In this document: in pieces, positions 23,380-32,440 of the stretch | Layout: every line of letters starts with the position of its first letter | How positions within the stretch are numbered: position 1 is the first letter of the stretch | Assembly (NCBI RefSeq): GCF_014385165.1 | Contig: NZ_JACRTF010000001.1 | Span: 4,402,001 to 4,466,000, forward strand | DNA: 64,000 nt | Source of the DNA: Jilunia laotingensis | GTDB lineage: Bacteria; Bacteroidota; Bacteroidia; Bacteroidales; Bacteroidaceae | Direction: 5' to 3' | The notes under the pieces: model-generated | What the model was told of the DNA's origin: nothing | What the model saw: only the letters and a program-made list of their open reading frames with translations | Databases searched by the model: none | Position numbers and translations under genes: made by a program

Positions 23380-25746
23380 TCAAATCACATTTGCCAAAGA
23401 TAAAATAACCGCAAAACGACTCCCTTTCCCTAGTTCGGACTGAACCTCGATACGTCCTGCCAACCGTTCGATAATCACTTTACAAATAGAAAGCCCCAAA
23501 CCGCTGCCTTGCTCAAATTCATCGGTCTTATAAAAACGGTCAAAAATCATCATAAGTTCTTTTTCATCAATTCCCTTGCCGGTATCTTTTACATAGACAC
23601 AAACTTCTTGTTGTTCTTTGTCTACCTGGCATCCCAGTACAATCTCCCCATCCTTGGTAAATTTATTGGCATTATTCAAGAAATTAGAAATGACCTGCAT
23701 GAAACGGAAACGGTCGATACTAACGAAGATAGGGGTAGCCTCATCCATTTCCAAATGAAAATTCAAGGCAGGTTGAATCAATCTCTGGTAGGTCATATAA
23801 ATCTCCTTGATTATCTCTGTCAAGTCACATTCCTCTATTGCAAAGGACATATTGTCAGAATCCAGACGAGAAATTTCCAGCACATCATTGACAAGTTTCA
23901 AGAGTAGTTCGTTGTTGTGATTGACAAGCTCGACCATGCTTGCCCTTTCTTCAGGATCGATCTCTTCTGCACCTTCTCCCAATAATAAATTAGTGAACCC
24001 TACGATCGCATTGAGTGGTGTTCGGATCTCATGACTCATGTTATTGAGGAAAGATTGTTTCAATTCTGCTTTCTCGGCTATCTGTTTTGCCAGGATCAGT
24101 TGCTGTTCACGTTCCACCTGTTCCTGAATGTTCTGCATGATTCCTGCCAACATTATCTTTCCTTCAGCATCTTTCAGACTGTTGCACCGAAGTTCAAACC
24201 ATTGGAACTCTTCCGGTTTCCCATTGAATGAGAAACGTACACGCTGTATTTTCATGCCTGACACCTGATGCAGCGTTTCATAAAACGAACGCAACAACGG
24301 CATATCCTCCGGATGTGCAAGCTTCAGAATTTCTTCTTTCGTAAACCTCTTTTGTTTCAAGCCTACCAGATGGGTATAATTATCGTCAAACTCAATAATA
24401 TCATCTTGAATATTCCAAAGCGAAATCTGTCCCCCATCCATAGAAAGACTCAACTTCTTATGAGCATCTTCGAGCATCTGAAGGTTTTTACGTTCTATCA
24501 AAGAACGACGATGCGTGCGTAACAAACTGGTCAAAACAAATATGAAAGTGACAACGAACAATGCTCCTAACAGATAAAAGTACCCTCGGTATTGGTCAAT
24601 ATACGGATAGTTAATGATTCGGACATTCTTCGGCACATTGTTGATATCTTCTCCATACTCAGAAAAATAGCTCCAGTCCAATACATATTCTTTCTCCAAA
24701 TCTCTTATCTTAGGCATACCTACTTTCTCATTATTCAACAGACGTAAAGCAAGACCGGCAACAGCTTTTGCAGAAATCTCATTTGTTGCCATGTAACCAC
24801 CAACAATCTTTGCTTTCTCCCCAAATCCTTCACGAATACAACTAAAAGACGGAATGTTCAAAGCATTCGCTATCGGAATCGACATCATATCGAATTTATC
24901 CAATAAGAATACTTGATTTTCTTGTTCACGCCTCGATCTTTCCAGCATAACCAACAATGAAGCACCCTTTACATACCGGAAAGGACAAAGACAAATAGTA
25001 AATTCATCCTTTTTCAAACCATTGTTTGACAAACCGGGCATCAAATTGAAATATTCAATCATTTCCTTTAACCTCTCATATTCAAGTTCTTGCATAAATG
25101 CTTTCTGATAACCCAAGATTCTTACATTCCGTCTATCGGCCACTCGGGTGAGCAAATCAAAGGACTTATGTCCCAAAATGGTCATGTCTATGTTATATAT
25201 AATCTCCAAATTGGTATGTGGGTACAACGTTTGGATAAAATCCATATTACGCTTCAAATCGGGAGTATCACGCAAAACATAAACTTTCATCAAATCATAT
25301 TCTCCTATTAACTTTTCATCCGGGAAATTTACATTACAAGCTATCAAAGGAAGGGAGGATAATAATTTGTGACGAGTAGATAATAAAGAATAGGTCGCTT
25401 GGTCACCTACCGTCAGAATAATATCCACAGATTTATTGTTAAGCAACTCAAGGTATTTTCTGATATGTTCTATTTCTTCTGCTGCATTAAGACGATTACA
25501 ATCAAGATAGAACCGGTCAAATTCAACTTCAATTCCCAGTTTCCTAAATTCCTGATACAACAGTTCCTCAAAGTTTCCGTTACCTTTTTCGTTTTTAGAA
25601 ATGGAGTAGACAATGGAGATGCGTTTAACTGCCAAATTATTAGTGACATTCAACTGCTTATAATTTAATCCACTAATAAAAGCAAATAGTAAGATAATAA
25701 AAATTAAAGCATATTTACACTTAAAGCAACCTTTCCCCATGTTCAT
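23380..25746 (-). CDS. Membrane sensor histidine kinase with periplasmic ABC-substrate-binding-like domain
   Basis: A 788-residue kinase. It has a first membrane segment (about 10-30), then a periplasmic domain of some 370 residues that resembles ABC_sub_bind/TrpX-like periplasmic binding proteins (IILTVGDQATYSLL, LPLIACNVNFPDE). A second membrane segment lies near residue 410, followed by a PAS domain, a HisKA domain with phospho-His in NNMSHEIRTPLNAIVGF (about residue 555), and an HATPase domain (NFLNNANKFT, DTGKGI, GSGLGLSI). There is no receiver domain and no response regulator nearby. In-frame ATGs lie at 25755, 25746 and 25740; a -7 box at 25767-25760 favours one of the last two. The short gap to nrfA suggests joint transcription. 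Confidence 0.9.
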   Translation of the reverse strand: MNMGKGCFKCKYALIFIILLFAFISGLNYKQLNVTNNLAVKRISIVYSISKNEKGNGNFEELLYQEFRKLGIEVEFDRFYLDCNRLNAAEEIEHIRKYLELLNNKSVDIILTVGDQATYSLLSTRHKLLSSLPLIACNVNFPDEKLIGEYDLMKVYVLRDTPDLKRNMDFIQTLYPHTNLEIIYNIDMTILGHKSFDLLTRVADRRNVRILGYQKAFMQELEYERLKEMIEYFNLMPGLSNNGLKKDEFTICLCPFRYVKGASLLVMLERSRREQENQVFLLDKFDMMSIPIANALNIPSFSCIREGFGEKAKIVGGYMATNEISAKAVAGLALRLLNNEKVGMPKIRDLEKEYVLDWSYFSEYGEDINNVPKNVRIINYPYIDQYRGYFYLLGALFVVTFIFVLTSLLRTHRRSLIERKNLQMLEDAHKKLSLSMDGGQISLWNIQDDIIEFDDNYTHLVGLKQKRFTKEEILKLAHPEDMPLLRSFYETLHQVSGMKIQRVRFSFNGKPEEFQWFELRCNSLKDAEGKIMLAGIMQNIQEQVEREQQLILAKQIAEKAELKQSFLNNMSHEIRTPLNAIVGFTNLLLGEGAEEIDPEERASMVELVNHNNELLLKLVNDVLEISRLDSDNMSFAIEECDLTEIIKEIYMTYQRLIQPALNFHLEMDEATPIFVSIDRFRFMQVISNFLNNANKFTKDGEIVLGCQVDKEQQEVCVYVKDTGKGIDEKELMMIFDRFYKTDEFEQGSGLGLSICKVIIERLAGRIEVQSELGKGSRFAVILSLANVI

Positions 25747-25759
25747 TATTAACATCAAG

Positions 25760-25767
25760 CAAAAATA
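25760..25767 (-). promoter_or_regulatory. -7 box (TATTTTTG) of the kinase gene
   Basis: The plus strand reads CAAAAATA; the minus strand has an exact TAnnTTTG box about 14-20 bases upstream of the two favoured start codons. It predicts a very short leader. Confidence 0.5.
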
Positions 25768-25907
25768 GCATAAATTCAGCAAAACAGAACAGTTTAATTT
25801 AAATTATTTCCAGTTGTAGGTCAGATACTTGTTTTAAATGTAGGATAATATTCGTTTTTGATAATTTGTGGATGTATATAATGGAAATATTGAGTAGATG
25901 GCATTTC

Positions 25908-25942
25908 AAAAAAGGTGCATCAACTTCACGCTGATACACCTT
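25908..25942 (-). terminator. Intrinsic terminator of the Rpn gene
   Basis: Stem 25912-25922 with 25932-25942 (one mismatch), then six T's on the minus strand (A-run at 25908-25913), about 35 bases past the stop codon at 25975. Confidence 0.75.
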
Positions 25943-25974
25943 CATAATTATGATTACAATAAGATAATCAAGTG

Positions 25975-26883
25975 TTATAACTGACTGATATCTTCAAGAG
26001 TAAGTCCCGTATATTTTACTATCGTATCGATCGGCAGACCATCCATCTTCATTTTTTGAGCAATTTCCAGTTGCTTTTGTCTTTCACCTTCTTCTTTTCC
26101 CTCTTCTCTTCCTTCAAGTCGGCCTTCAAGCCGGCCTTCAAGTCTACCTTCCAATTTCGCAGAATCCAATACATCATTCTGAATCATGATCGCATTGATA
26201 TGCTCATCATATGCATGCTTTTCGGCAGCGTCCATATTGTAATATTTCAATTTCTCACGCGCTTCTTCCAAGCCTGGAGCCGTAGCATCAGGTTTAATAA
26301 TACCTGTTTTAAGATACTGTATCCACTCTTCAAGAGGAGTAGTAGCTACCTTATTGAATTCATTGACTCGAATAAGAAAATAATCCGGAAATATTTCAGC
26401 AGGAAGTTTGGGAACAAGAGCATCTTGTTGTTTCGTATTAATCACTAACCGATCATGAGTATGTACACCTATAAAATGGTTCTGTCCATGATAGAGGTAA
26501 TCATCTCCTCTGCCGATATCAAAGTACAGTATGCTGATGGAATATATTTTTTTCACTTCCTGATAGCTACAGCCCAAACTAATATGCTCGGTGATCGCTT
26601 TCGCTACACCATAGAGAATACGTTCCAAATAATACAATTCGCGTGTGTTCTGCACCTCAATGATGACAATTTCACCCTTACTGTTCTTAGCTCTAATGTC
26701 AACCCGGTTGAACTTGTCTTCAGCAGAAAGCTGGTTACCTTCACTCTCCAATATTTCTACAATACGGATTTGTTCTCCAATGAGTACGGTAAGAAATCCT
26801 TCGAGTACTCCAAAATTGGCTTTATCCCTTAACAGGCGCTTAACTGCCCAATCGAAACGAATATATTGGTCTTTATTCTCCAT
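25975..26883 (-). CDS. Rpn-family (PD-(D/E)XK) nuclease / putative transposase
   Basis: A 302-residue member of the Rpn/PDDEXK_2 family (recombination-promoting nuclease, often annotated as transposase). The N-terminal nuclease core includes FDWAVKRLLRDKANFGVLE and the catalytic strand FNRVDIRAKNSKGEIVIIEV followed by Gln. The C-terminal part is a charged helical tail with LEGR/EEGK repeats encoded by 12-bp tandem DNA units (26111-26158), then a small HTH-like end (TIVKYTGLTLEDIS). Members are common in Bacteroides and act in defence or genome plasticity, which is not settled. It lies between the kinase and lipoate ligase genes with its own terminator, suggesting separate acquisition. Confidence 0.85.
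   Translation of the reverse strand: MENKDQYIRFDWAVKRLLRDKANFGVLEGFLTVLIGEQIRIVEILESEGNQLSAEDKFNRVDIRAKNSKGEIVIIEVQNTRELYYLERILYGVAKAITEHISLGCSYQEVKKIYSISILYFDIGRGDDYLYHGQNHFIGVHTHDRLVINTKQQDALVPKLPAEIFPDYFLIRVNEFNKVATTPLEEWIQYLKTGIIKPDATAPGLEEAREKLKYYNMDAAEKHAYDEHINAIMIQNDVLDSAKLEGRLEGRLEGRLEGREEGKEEGERQKQLEIAQKMKMDGLPIDTIVKYTGLTLEDISQL
26111..26158. repeat. 12-bp coding tandem repeats (LEGR motif)
   Basis: Units at 26111, 26123, 26135 and 26147 (CCTTCAAGTCGG and variants) encode Leu-Glu-Gly-Arg repeats on the minus strand. The repeat length keeps frame, so copy number can change by slippage without disrupting the gene. Confidence 0.75.
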
Positions 26884-26955
26884 AACTGCTTCATTACTGA
26901 TTTACAATGACAAAGTTAAGAATTATCCCGGTATTCTCCAATTAAAGGAAACAAT

Positions 26956-27714
26956 TCATTTCATTTTGTTTGAAAGTTGTGCATGCATAATCCACTCCGG
27001 ACAAGAATATTTCTGACATTTCAAGTGTTCTATAGCTTCCACATCTTCACGACTAAAATGATAGATCCGGTTTGCCCCCTCTTCGTCATCCAAAAAATAG
27101 CGGAATACAAGCCGGGCAAACCTTCTGATATCCTGCTCAGCATCCATATATCGGGAAATGTTAGTGACCGCACTCCGAACAGAAGGTACGGCACGTACTT
27201 TACGCCTGTTAGAAAGCATATTATCTATACCTCCTTTTCCTTGGAGTGCAATTTCTAATGCCAAAAGATCCGTATCAAACAGTAGGGTGCAATGATACAA
27301 GATACGATTCTTATGTATAAACTGGGCACTCCCCGATATTTTCTCATTACCTATATAAATACCCAAACGTTGGTCTGTATAAGTTGTTAGCCCTACAGCC
27401 GTCAGACAATCCACCGTTTGTTGCAGGTAATTTTCAAAATTGGGTTGTGCATCTGTACCTATAAATGTAAGGTTTACATTACCGGAATCATGATACACAG
27501 CTCCTCCTCCCGAAAAACGGCGAGCCAGATGAATATGATGTTGCTTAACATACTCCATATTCACCTCCGCCTCTACACTCTGATGTTTGCCGACAACCAC
27601 CGAAGGAACGGATTGCCAAAGCATAAAGAAATTATCCCCTTTCTGTTTCAGCAAATACTCTTCTGCTGCCAGATTAAAATAAATATCCGTACAACGATTG
27701 TCAATACAAAACAT
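26956..27714 (-). CDS. lplA: Lipoate-protein ligase
   Basis: A 252-residue LplA/LipB/BirA-fold ligase that activates lipoate with ATP and attaches it to the lipoyl lysine of E2. Visible landmarks are the N-terminal NLAAEEYLLK, VVVGKHQSVEAEVN, the RRFSGGGAVYHDSGN lipoyl-AMP loop (RRxSGGGAVYHD) and KISGSAQF with the catalytic lysine. The C-terminal accessory part is short, as in bacterial variants. The start codon overlaps the stop of the dihydrolipoyl dehydrogenase gene (TAATG), so translation is coupled. It belongs functionally to the E1/E2/E3 set in this region. Confidence 0.93.
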   Translation of the reverse strand: MFCIDNRCTDIYFNLAAEEYLLKQKGDNFFMLWQSVPSVVVGKHQSVEAEVNMEYVKQHHIHLARRFSGGGAVYHDSGNVNLTFIGTDAQPNFENYLQQTVDCLTAVGLTTYTDQRLGIYIGNEKISGSAQFIHKNRILYHCTLLFDTDLLALEIALQGKGGIDNMLSNRRKVRAVPSVRSAVTNISRYMDAEQDIRRFARLVFRYFLDDEEGANRIYHFSREDVEAIEHLKCQKYSCPEWIMHAQLSNKMK

Positions 27715-29063
27715 TACGCAAAGAGAGTTTCATGGAATATTTCCCCTACTGTAGGATGAGGAAATACGCTTTTCTTAAACTCCTCCACAGTATAACCGTG
27801 TTCAATGGCTATACCTGCTATAACAATCAGTTCCGAAGATGGATTTCCCAATAAGTGACAGCCGATAACACAATCATACTCATTTAAAATCAATTTGCAA
27901 AGCCCGCTTCCATGTTCATTTTCAGCAACGAACCGTCCCGAATAAGCCATAGGTAGTTTTTGTACATGATAGGAAATACCGGCAGCTGCTAATTCTTCTT
28001 CCGTCTTTCCAACTCCAGCCAATTCAGGATTGGTATAAACCACACCAGGAATATAGTTATAATCCATACGATCATCAACACCCAGAATATGGTTGATAGC
28101 AACTTCACTCTCACGTATTGCTGTATGTGCAAGCATTGAATATCCGGTAATATCACCACACGCATATACCCGTGGATGTGAAGTTTGCATATGTTCGTCC
28201 ACTTTCACACCATTGCGCAACAATTCAATATTCAATTTATCCAAACCAACTTGCCCCAAATTCGCTTTTCTTCCAACACTCACCAGAATTTTATCAGCTT
28301 CGATGACAGAGGATTTCCCGTCTTTTTCGACTGTTACTCCTTTGTTGCTAACTTCAGTGACCTTCGTATTCAGATAAAATTTAACTCCACGTTTGGCATA
28401 CTCCGAACGGAGCATCGCACTGGTTTCTTTATCCATTGCACCCAAAATCTCAGGCATCATCTCAATAACATGCACTTGCACTCCCATACTATTGAAAAAA
28501 GAAGCAAATTCCATTCCTATCACACCACCACCAATAACGGCAAGCGATTTTGGAAGAGCAACTGATTCCAATGCCTCTTTTGAAGTCCAATAATCAGTAT
28601 CCGGCAGCCCCTTTATAGGAGGAATCACCGTATCCGACCCGGTACAAACCATCAGATAAGTAACCTCATACGTATCACCATCACAAGCCACCTGTATAAG
28701 TCCATTCTTTTCTCCAACAATGACAGCCTCCTTTTCCACAACAGTCACACCGTAAGAATTTACTGTCATCTTCACACCGCCCGTCAGCATCTTAACTGTC
28801 TTGTTTTTACGGTTGATAATCTTCTCCATATCAAACATGGGTTCACTGGTCACTGAAATTCCATATTTGGATGCCCCCTTAATATTATCTAGTGTTTTTG
28901 CCGAGTATAATAAAGTTTTAGTGGGAATACATCCTTCGTTCAGACAAACTCCACCGATTGCTTTCTTCTCGAACAATATGGTTCTCAACCCGTTTGACCC
29001 TGCACGTTCTGCAGCGGTATATCCGGCGGGACCTCCGCCGATGATTGCTATATCAAATTTCAT
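27714..29063 (-). CDS. lpdA: Dihydrolipoyl dehydrogenase (E3)
   Basis: A 449-residue FAD-dependent disulfide oxidoreductase that reoxidises the E2 dihydrolipoyl group and reduces NAD. The FAD-binding GGGPAGYTAAERAG lies near residue 10. The redox-active disulfide is in GGVCLNEGCIPTK. The NAD-binding fingerprint GGGVIGMEFASFFNSMG lies near residue 175, and the C-terminal dimer-interface motif HPTVGEIFHE carries the catalytic His-Glu pair. It is the first gene of a minus-strand pair with lplA. The E2 and E1 genes lie 7 kb further along the same strand, separated by an inserted block. Confidence 0.95.
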   Translation of the reverse strand: MKFDIAIIGGGPAGYTAAERAGSNGLRTILFEKKAIGGVCLNEGCIPTKTLLYSAKTLDNIKGASKYGISVTSEPMFDMEKIINRKNKTVKMLTGGVKMTVNSYGVTVVEKEAVIVGEKNGLIQVACDGDTYEVTYLMVCTGSDTVIPPIKGLPDTDYWTSKEALESVALPKSLAVIGGGVIGMEFASFFNSMGVQVHVIEMMPEILGAMDKETSAMLRSEYAKRGVKFYLNTKVTEVSNKGVTVEKDGKSSVIEADKILVSVGRKANLGQVGLDKLNIELLRNGVKVDEHMQTSHPRVYACGDITGYSMLAHTAIRESEVAINHILGVDDRMDYNYIPGVVYTNPELAGVGKTEEELAAAGISYHVQKLPMAYSGRFVAENEHGSGLCKLILNEYDCVIGCHLLGNPSSELIVIAGIAIEHGYTVEEFKKSVFPHPTVGEIFHETLFA

Positions 29064-29382
29064 ACTTAGATAGTTTTTTAGTGAAATATGTTATAACAAC
29101 AAATAAAAGAATAACTTGGTTGCTGAAATGATCTTAATGATTGTCTTTGTCAAAAAATAGACAACTTAAAAACATATATAATCAAACAGGTATTTTTCTA
29201 TGATCAAAGAAATAATCATGCTCAACAAGCAGGCAATCATACAAAGAGAAGTGAACTCAAAAAGTTTTCTTGATCAACTTTTAGAATTCACTTCTCTACG
29301 ATACATCCTCAAAATGAATTATGGACTCTAGTTTTCAAATAAAGTTCTTCCAAGACATTTTCAAGTTCTATCTTATTGTTTT
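29064..29382. other. Intergenic stretch with long hairpin
   Basis: About 320 bases between the secreted-protein cluster and lpdA. The only structure I see is an imperfect hairpin: 29245-29266 pairs with 29276-29297 (22 positions, one mismatch and one G-U). It follows the cluster's last gene on the minus strand and may end its transcript; no T-run is present. Confidence 0.55.
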
Positions 29383-32300
29383 TTATTCCACAATCTTTTT
29401 CACCCCATTAATGATATAGACTCCTCTTTCCAGATGAAGATCAAGCTCGTCAGCTTCAGAAATCTTAACATCTTTGATCAACCGTCCTGACAAATTGTAA
29501 ACTTTGATTTCACCATTGCCATCGGCATCATAGACGACGTTGTCAATGCCGCTGCATGATGTAAGTTTAACATCCCCAAGATCGACATCTTCTCCGATAT
29601 AAGAGAAAGTATCCGTTGATGTGGTATATCCTTCCTTGACAATCGTTACATCGTATACATCCTGTACACCGGTCACTTCCATGGTGAATCTACCGGTGGC
29701 ATCTGTTTCCGCTTCAAATGTCTCGCTACCGTAGGAGACTGTCACCACGGCACCTTCAATTCTTTCGTCTTTGGTGCTGATGACGGTACCCGTCACGTTA
29801 TATTTTTCTACCGGAGCCCGTTCGACCTCAAGCACAAGGATTGGATTCCAGCCGGTTGCGGCATAGTCCGGTGCCCAGGAGCGCAGTGTGATGCCCTGCA
29901 AAATAGTGGCATCGATATCCTCCATGACAGACAAGAACCCGAAATCGGAATCTGTACTCGGTACGGCCGACTCGTAGGCCAGAACGATGTTTTTTCCATC
30001 GTACACATACGGTTCAGCCAGTGGGAATTCAAAAACCTTGCCGCATAACTCTGCCGTGACATAGCCCTCTTCGTTCTTCTCTCCAACGACAGGCATGGAA
30101 TAACCTCCGTCAAAGAATGGTTTTAACTGGTCAAGAGCTATCGGAGATATGTTGCTGTTTTCAAACCCGTTTTGTCCCGCGCTGCCGATCCATCCCTTCA
30201 GAGTCCCCGTAACGGGAGCCTCGTTCATGTTGTAACCCAGATAGGAAATCTTCTTCACGATGTCCCCTTTGCGTAATCCCAGCATCTTCCTGGTGTATAT
30301 CATCTGATTCCGGCTTGAAGTGTAAGCATCCACGGGGCTCAGCACATTCCATATGCTGGCTTGCGTTTTGTCGCCTACTATTACTTCCTCTCCCCGCTGT
30401 GGATCATCTCCGACAGGTTCGATCTTGAAATATCCGATGCCCAGGCCGCATTTGTCATAATCATCAAGTATCTTGTCAGCCGTCATATGGACGGAGAAAT
30501 TGTATTCACCATCGGCAGGTATGTCAACAACCGCCATAGCGGAATCCACTTGTGCATCGATAGTGGAAACATAGCTGAAACTGCCTATTTGTTTCGTCTG
30601 CTGTTCCACGGTTTGTCCCGTTCCATAAACAATGTCAAAACTGTTGGCAAAATCCGCTTTGTCAATGTACGATTCCACCGTGACCTTATATCTACCGGAA
30701 GTAAGGTTGATGGTCGGGGATATGATCCATGTATTCAGGGTCTTGATGGCATCCTCGTCATAATATACGGCTGAAATACTGAATTTTCCGGAGTAGGAAT
30801 CAAAGTACCCGTTAAAATTATCATTGTTCTCGTTGAAGCTTGCCCATTGCTGGTTTGCATCATAGTCGTCGAAAGTCGTTTCGAAAGGGGCCGTGAAAGG
30901 AGGCCCGGCATAAATGTCGGCCCATCCGGTGGACGGTTCGCCCTCTCCCGCGGCAGTCCTGGGAGTAATCTCGTAGGAATATTTCTGCCAGGAAGGAAGG
31001 GGACTGGAATCGATGAACTCGTTTTCTGCAATGTCGGTTGCCACGGTCAGTTCATCCGGCATACGTACCAGTGTGTATCTCAATGTACTTTCATCAAGCA
31101 CCCCGCCATTTTTAGTAGTGGCAGGCTTTTGCCATGTTATTTTTATTCCTTCCGGAACCAAGTTGAGTACGATACCCTCCACCGGACCCGGAACGTCGAA
31201 ACCCGTGAATACCGAGACCTTGGCTGAAAGGCCTTTTTCACCGGCAATGCGACAGGGTACTACCACATAGGTGTTGTTTCCTTCCAGGGAACTTTCATCC
31301 GTCCATGTCATTTCACCCCCGACGGCAACCCCCTCCTTGATTTCCGTAAGAAGATTTTCATCACCGATACTTTCACGGTACACGCGGATACTGTACAACC
31401 CGGTCAGAGCCTCGCCAATGAAGTTTACAGTCGGATTGGTCCATGTCAAAGTGACTTTCTGCGCACCGGCAGGATCAGCTACCGCTTTCAGGTCGGTCAC
31501 CTCAGTAGCCGAGTTCGCTCCTCCATCGGGAGCTATGAATGGTATGTAGAGACTGACAGCATCAAAGTTTTGGGTATTTGAAGGATCGGAACCCAGCATT
31601 ACTGATTCTGAAAGTCTGTTGCCTTCCTTCACATCGATGGCATAAGCATACTGCTGGCGCGAGTCGGTCTGCGTATAATAAAGTATTTTCTTGGCATGAT
31701 CAAACTCCATACTGATGGTATTGTACGTGCCGTTATCATAGATGCCTACATACGGGTCCCACTCGCTGAACACCTGTTTGGCCTCCTTTAAGGTAAAGCT
31801 GGAATCGTAGGATGTAAGAACGAGCGCGTTTACTTCCCCATAATCGGAATTGTACGGAACCGTGTTCAGTACATAGAGCGTACCGTCAAAACTGAAATCA
31901 ATGGCACGTGCTTTCACTCCAAGATCGGCCACTTTGGCATAGGTCCCATCCGTTTTATCGATCTCATAAATGGCAGTCGTACCTTCTTCGCCATTCAATG
32001 CGGCATACAGTTTTTCCGTAGCATAGCTATATGCCATATCAAAAAATGCGGGATAATCACTTGAGAGAGATACCACGTCAGTGGTCTGACCGGCCGGCCA
32101 ATCGACCGTAACCAATTTATACGGCACTCCTTCCTTGGCCAGTAGTCCGTAATAAGTCCCGTTGCAATTGGCACCGCAAGGCATGACTGCCATTGGTTCC
32201 GCGCTATCAATATTCCCAATAAAAGTGGTTTCCGCGAAGGTTCCATCGCTGAACACAAAGCTGGGGGCATGCCCGTTCACTCCATGCAGTGTCGCTGCGT

Positions 32301-32397
32301 AAAACGATACCGCATTTGCCCTGGTTACGCTTGCCGTAGTAAACAGACTCAGGCAAAGCAACAAAAACAATGCTCTTTTTCTGATATTACTTTTCAT
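29383..32397 (-). CDS. Large secreted multidomain protein (FnIII, choice-of-anchor J, Por-like C-terminal domain)
   Basis: A 1004-residue exported protein with a signal peptide (about 1-28). The N-terminal 270 residues look like a propeller-type region (repeated YAALNG, YVLNTVPYN segments). Fibronectin-like modules lie around 300-500 (VTLTWTNPTVNF, GIKITWQKPATTKNGG), and a choice-of-anchor J/MAM-like jelly roll around 500-665. A carboxypeptidase-regulatory-like domain lies around 865-940 (GTVISTKDERIEGAVVTVSY). The C-terminal module ends VYNLSGRLIKDV, LERGVYIINGVKKIVE, resembling type IX sorting domains. It is paralogous to the gene at 36707. Substrate and role are unknown; it is probably surface-associated. 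Confidence 0.75.
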   Translation of the reverse strand: MKSNIRKRALFLLLCLSLFTTASVTRANAVSFYAATLHGVNGHAPSFVFSDGTFAETTFIGNIDSAEPMAVMPCGANCNGTYYGLLAKEGVPYKLVTVDWPAGQTTDVVSLSSDYPAFFDMAYSYATEKLYAALNGEEGTTAIYEIDKTDGTYAKVADLGVKARAIDFSFDGTLYVLNTVPYNSDYGEVNALVLTSYDSSFTLKEAKQVFSEWDPYVGIYDNGTYNTISMEFDHAKKILYYTQTDSRQQYAYAIDVKEGNRLSESVMLGSDPSNTQNFDAVSLYIPFIAPDGGANSATEVTDLKAVADPAGAQKVTLTWTNPTVNFIGEALTGLYSIRVYRESIGDENLLTEIKEGVAVGGEMTWTDESSLEGNNTYVVVPCRIAGEKGLSAKVSVFTGFDVPGPVEGIVLNLVPEGIKITWQKPATTKNGGVLDESTLRYTLVRMPDELTVATDIAENEFIDSSPLPSWQKYSYEITPRTAAGEGEPSTGWADIYAGPPFTAPFETTFDDYDANQQWASFNENNDNFNGYFDSYSGKFSISAVYYDEDAIKTLNTWIISPTINLTSGRYKVTVESYIDKADFANSFDIVYGTGQTVEQQTKQIGSFSYVSTIDAQVDSAMAVVDIPADGEYNFSVHMTADKILDDYDKCGLGIGYFKIEPVGDDPQRGEEVIVGDKTQASIWNVLSPVDAYTSSRNQMIYTRKMLGLRKGDIVKKISYLGYNMNEAPVTGTLKGWIGSAGQNGFENSNISPIALDQLKPFFDGGYSMPVVGEKNEEGYVTAELCGKVFEFPLAEPYVYDGKNIVLAYESAVPSTDSDFGFLSVMEDIDATILQGITLRSWAPDYAATGWNPILVLEVERAPVEKYNVTGTVISTKDERIEGAVVTVSYGSETFEAETDATGRFTMEVTGVQDVYDVTIVKEGYTTSTDTFSYIGEDVDLGDVKLTSCSGIDNVVYDADGNGEIKVYNLSGRLIKDVKISEADELDLHLERGVYIINGVKKIVE

Positions 32398-32440
32398 GAT
32401 AAATTGTTTTTATGTCATTAAACTAAAACGGAATGGATAC

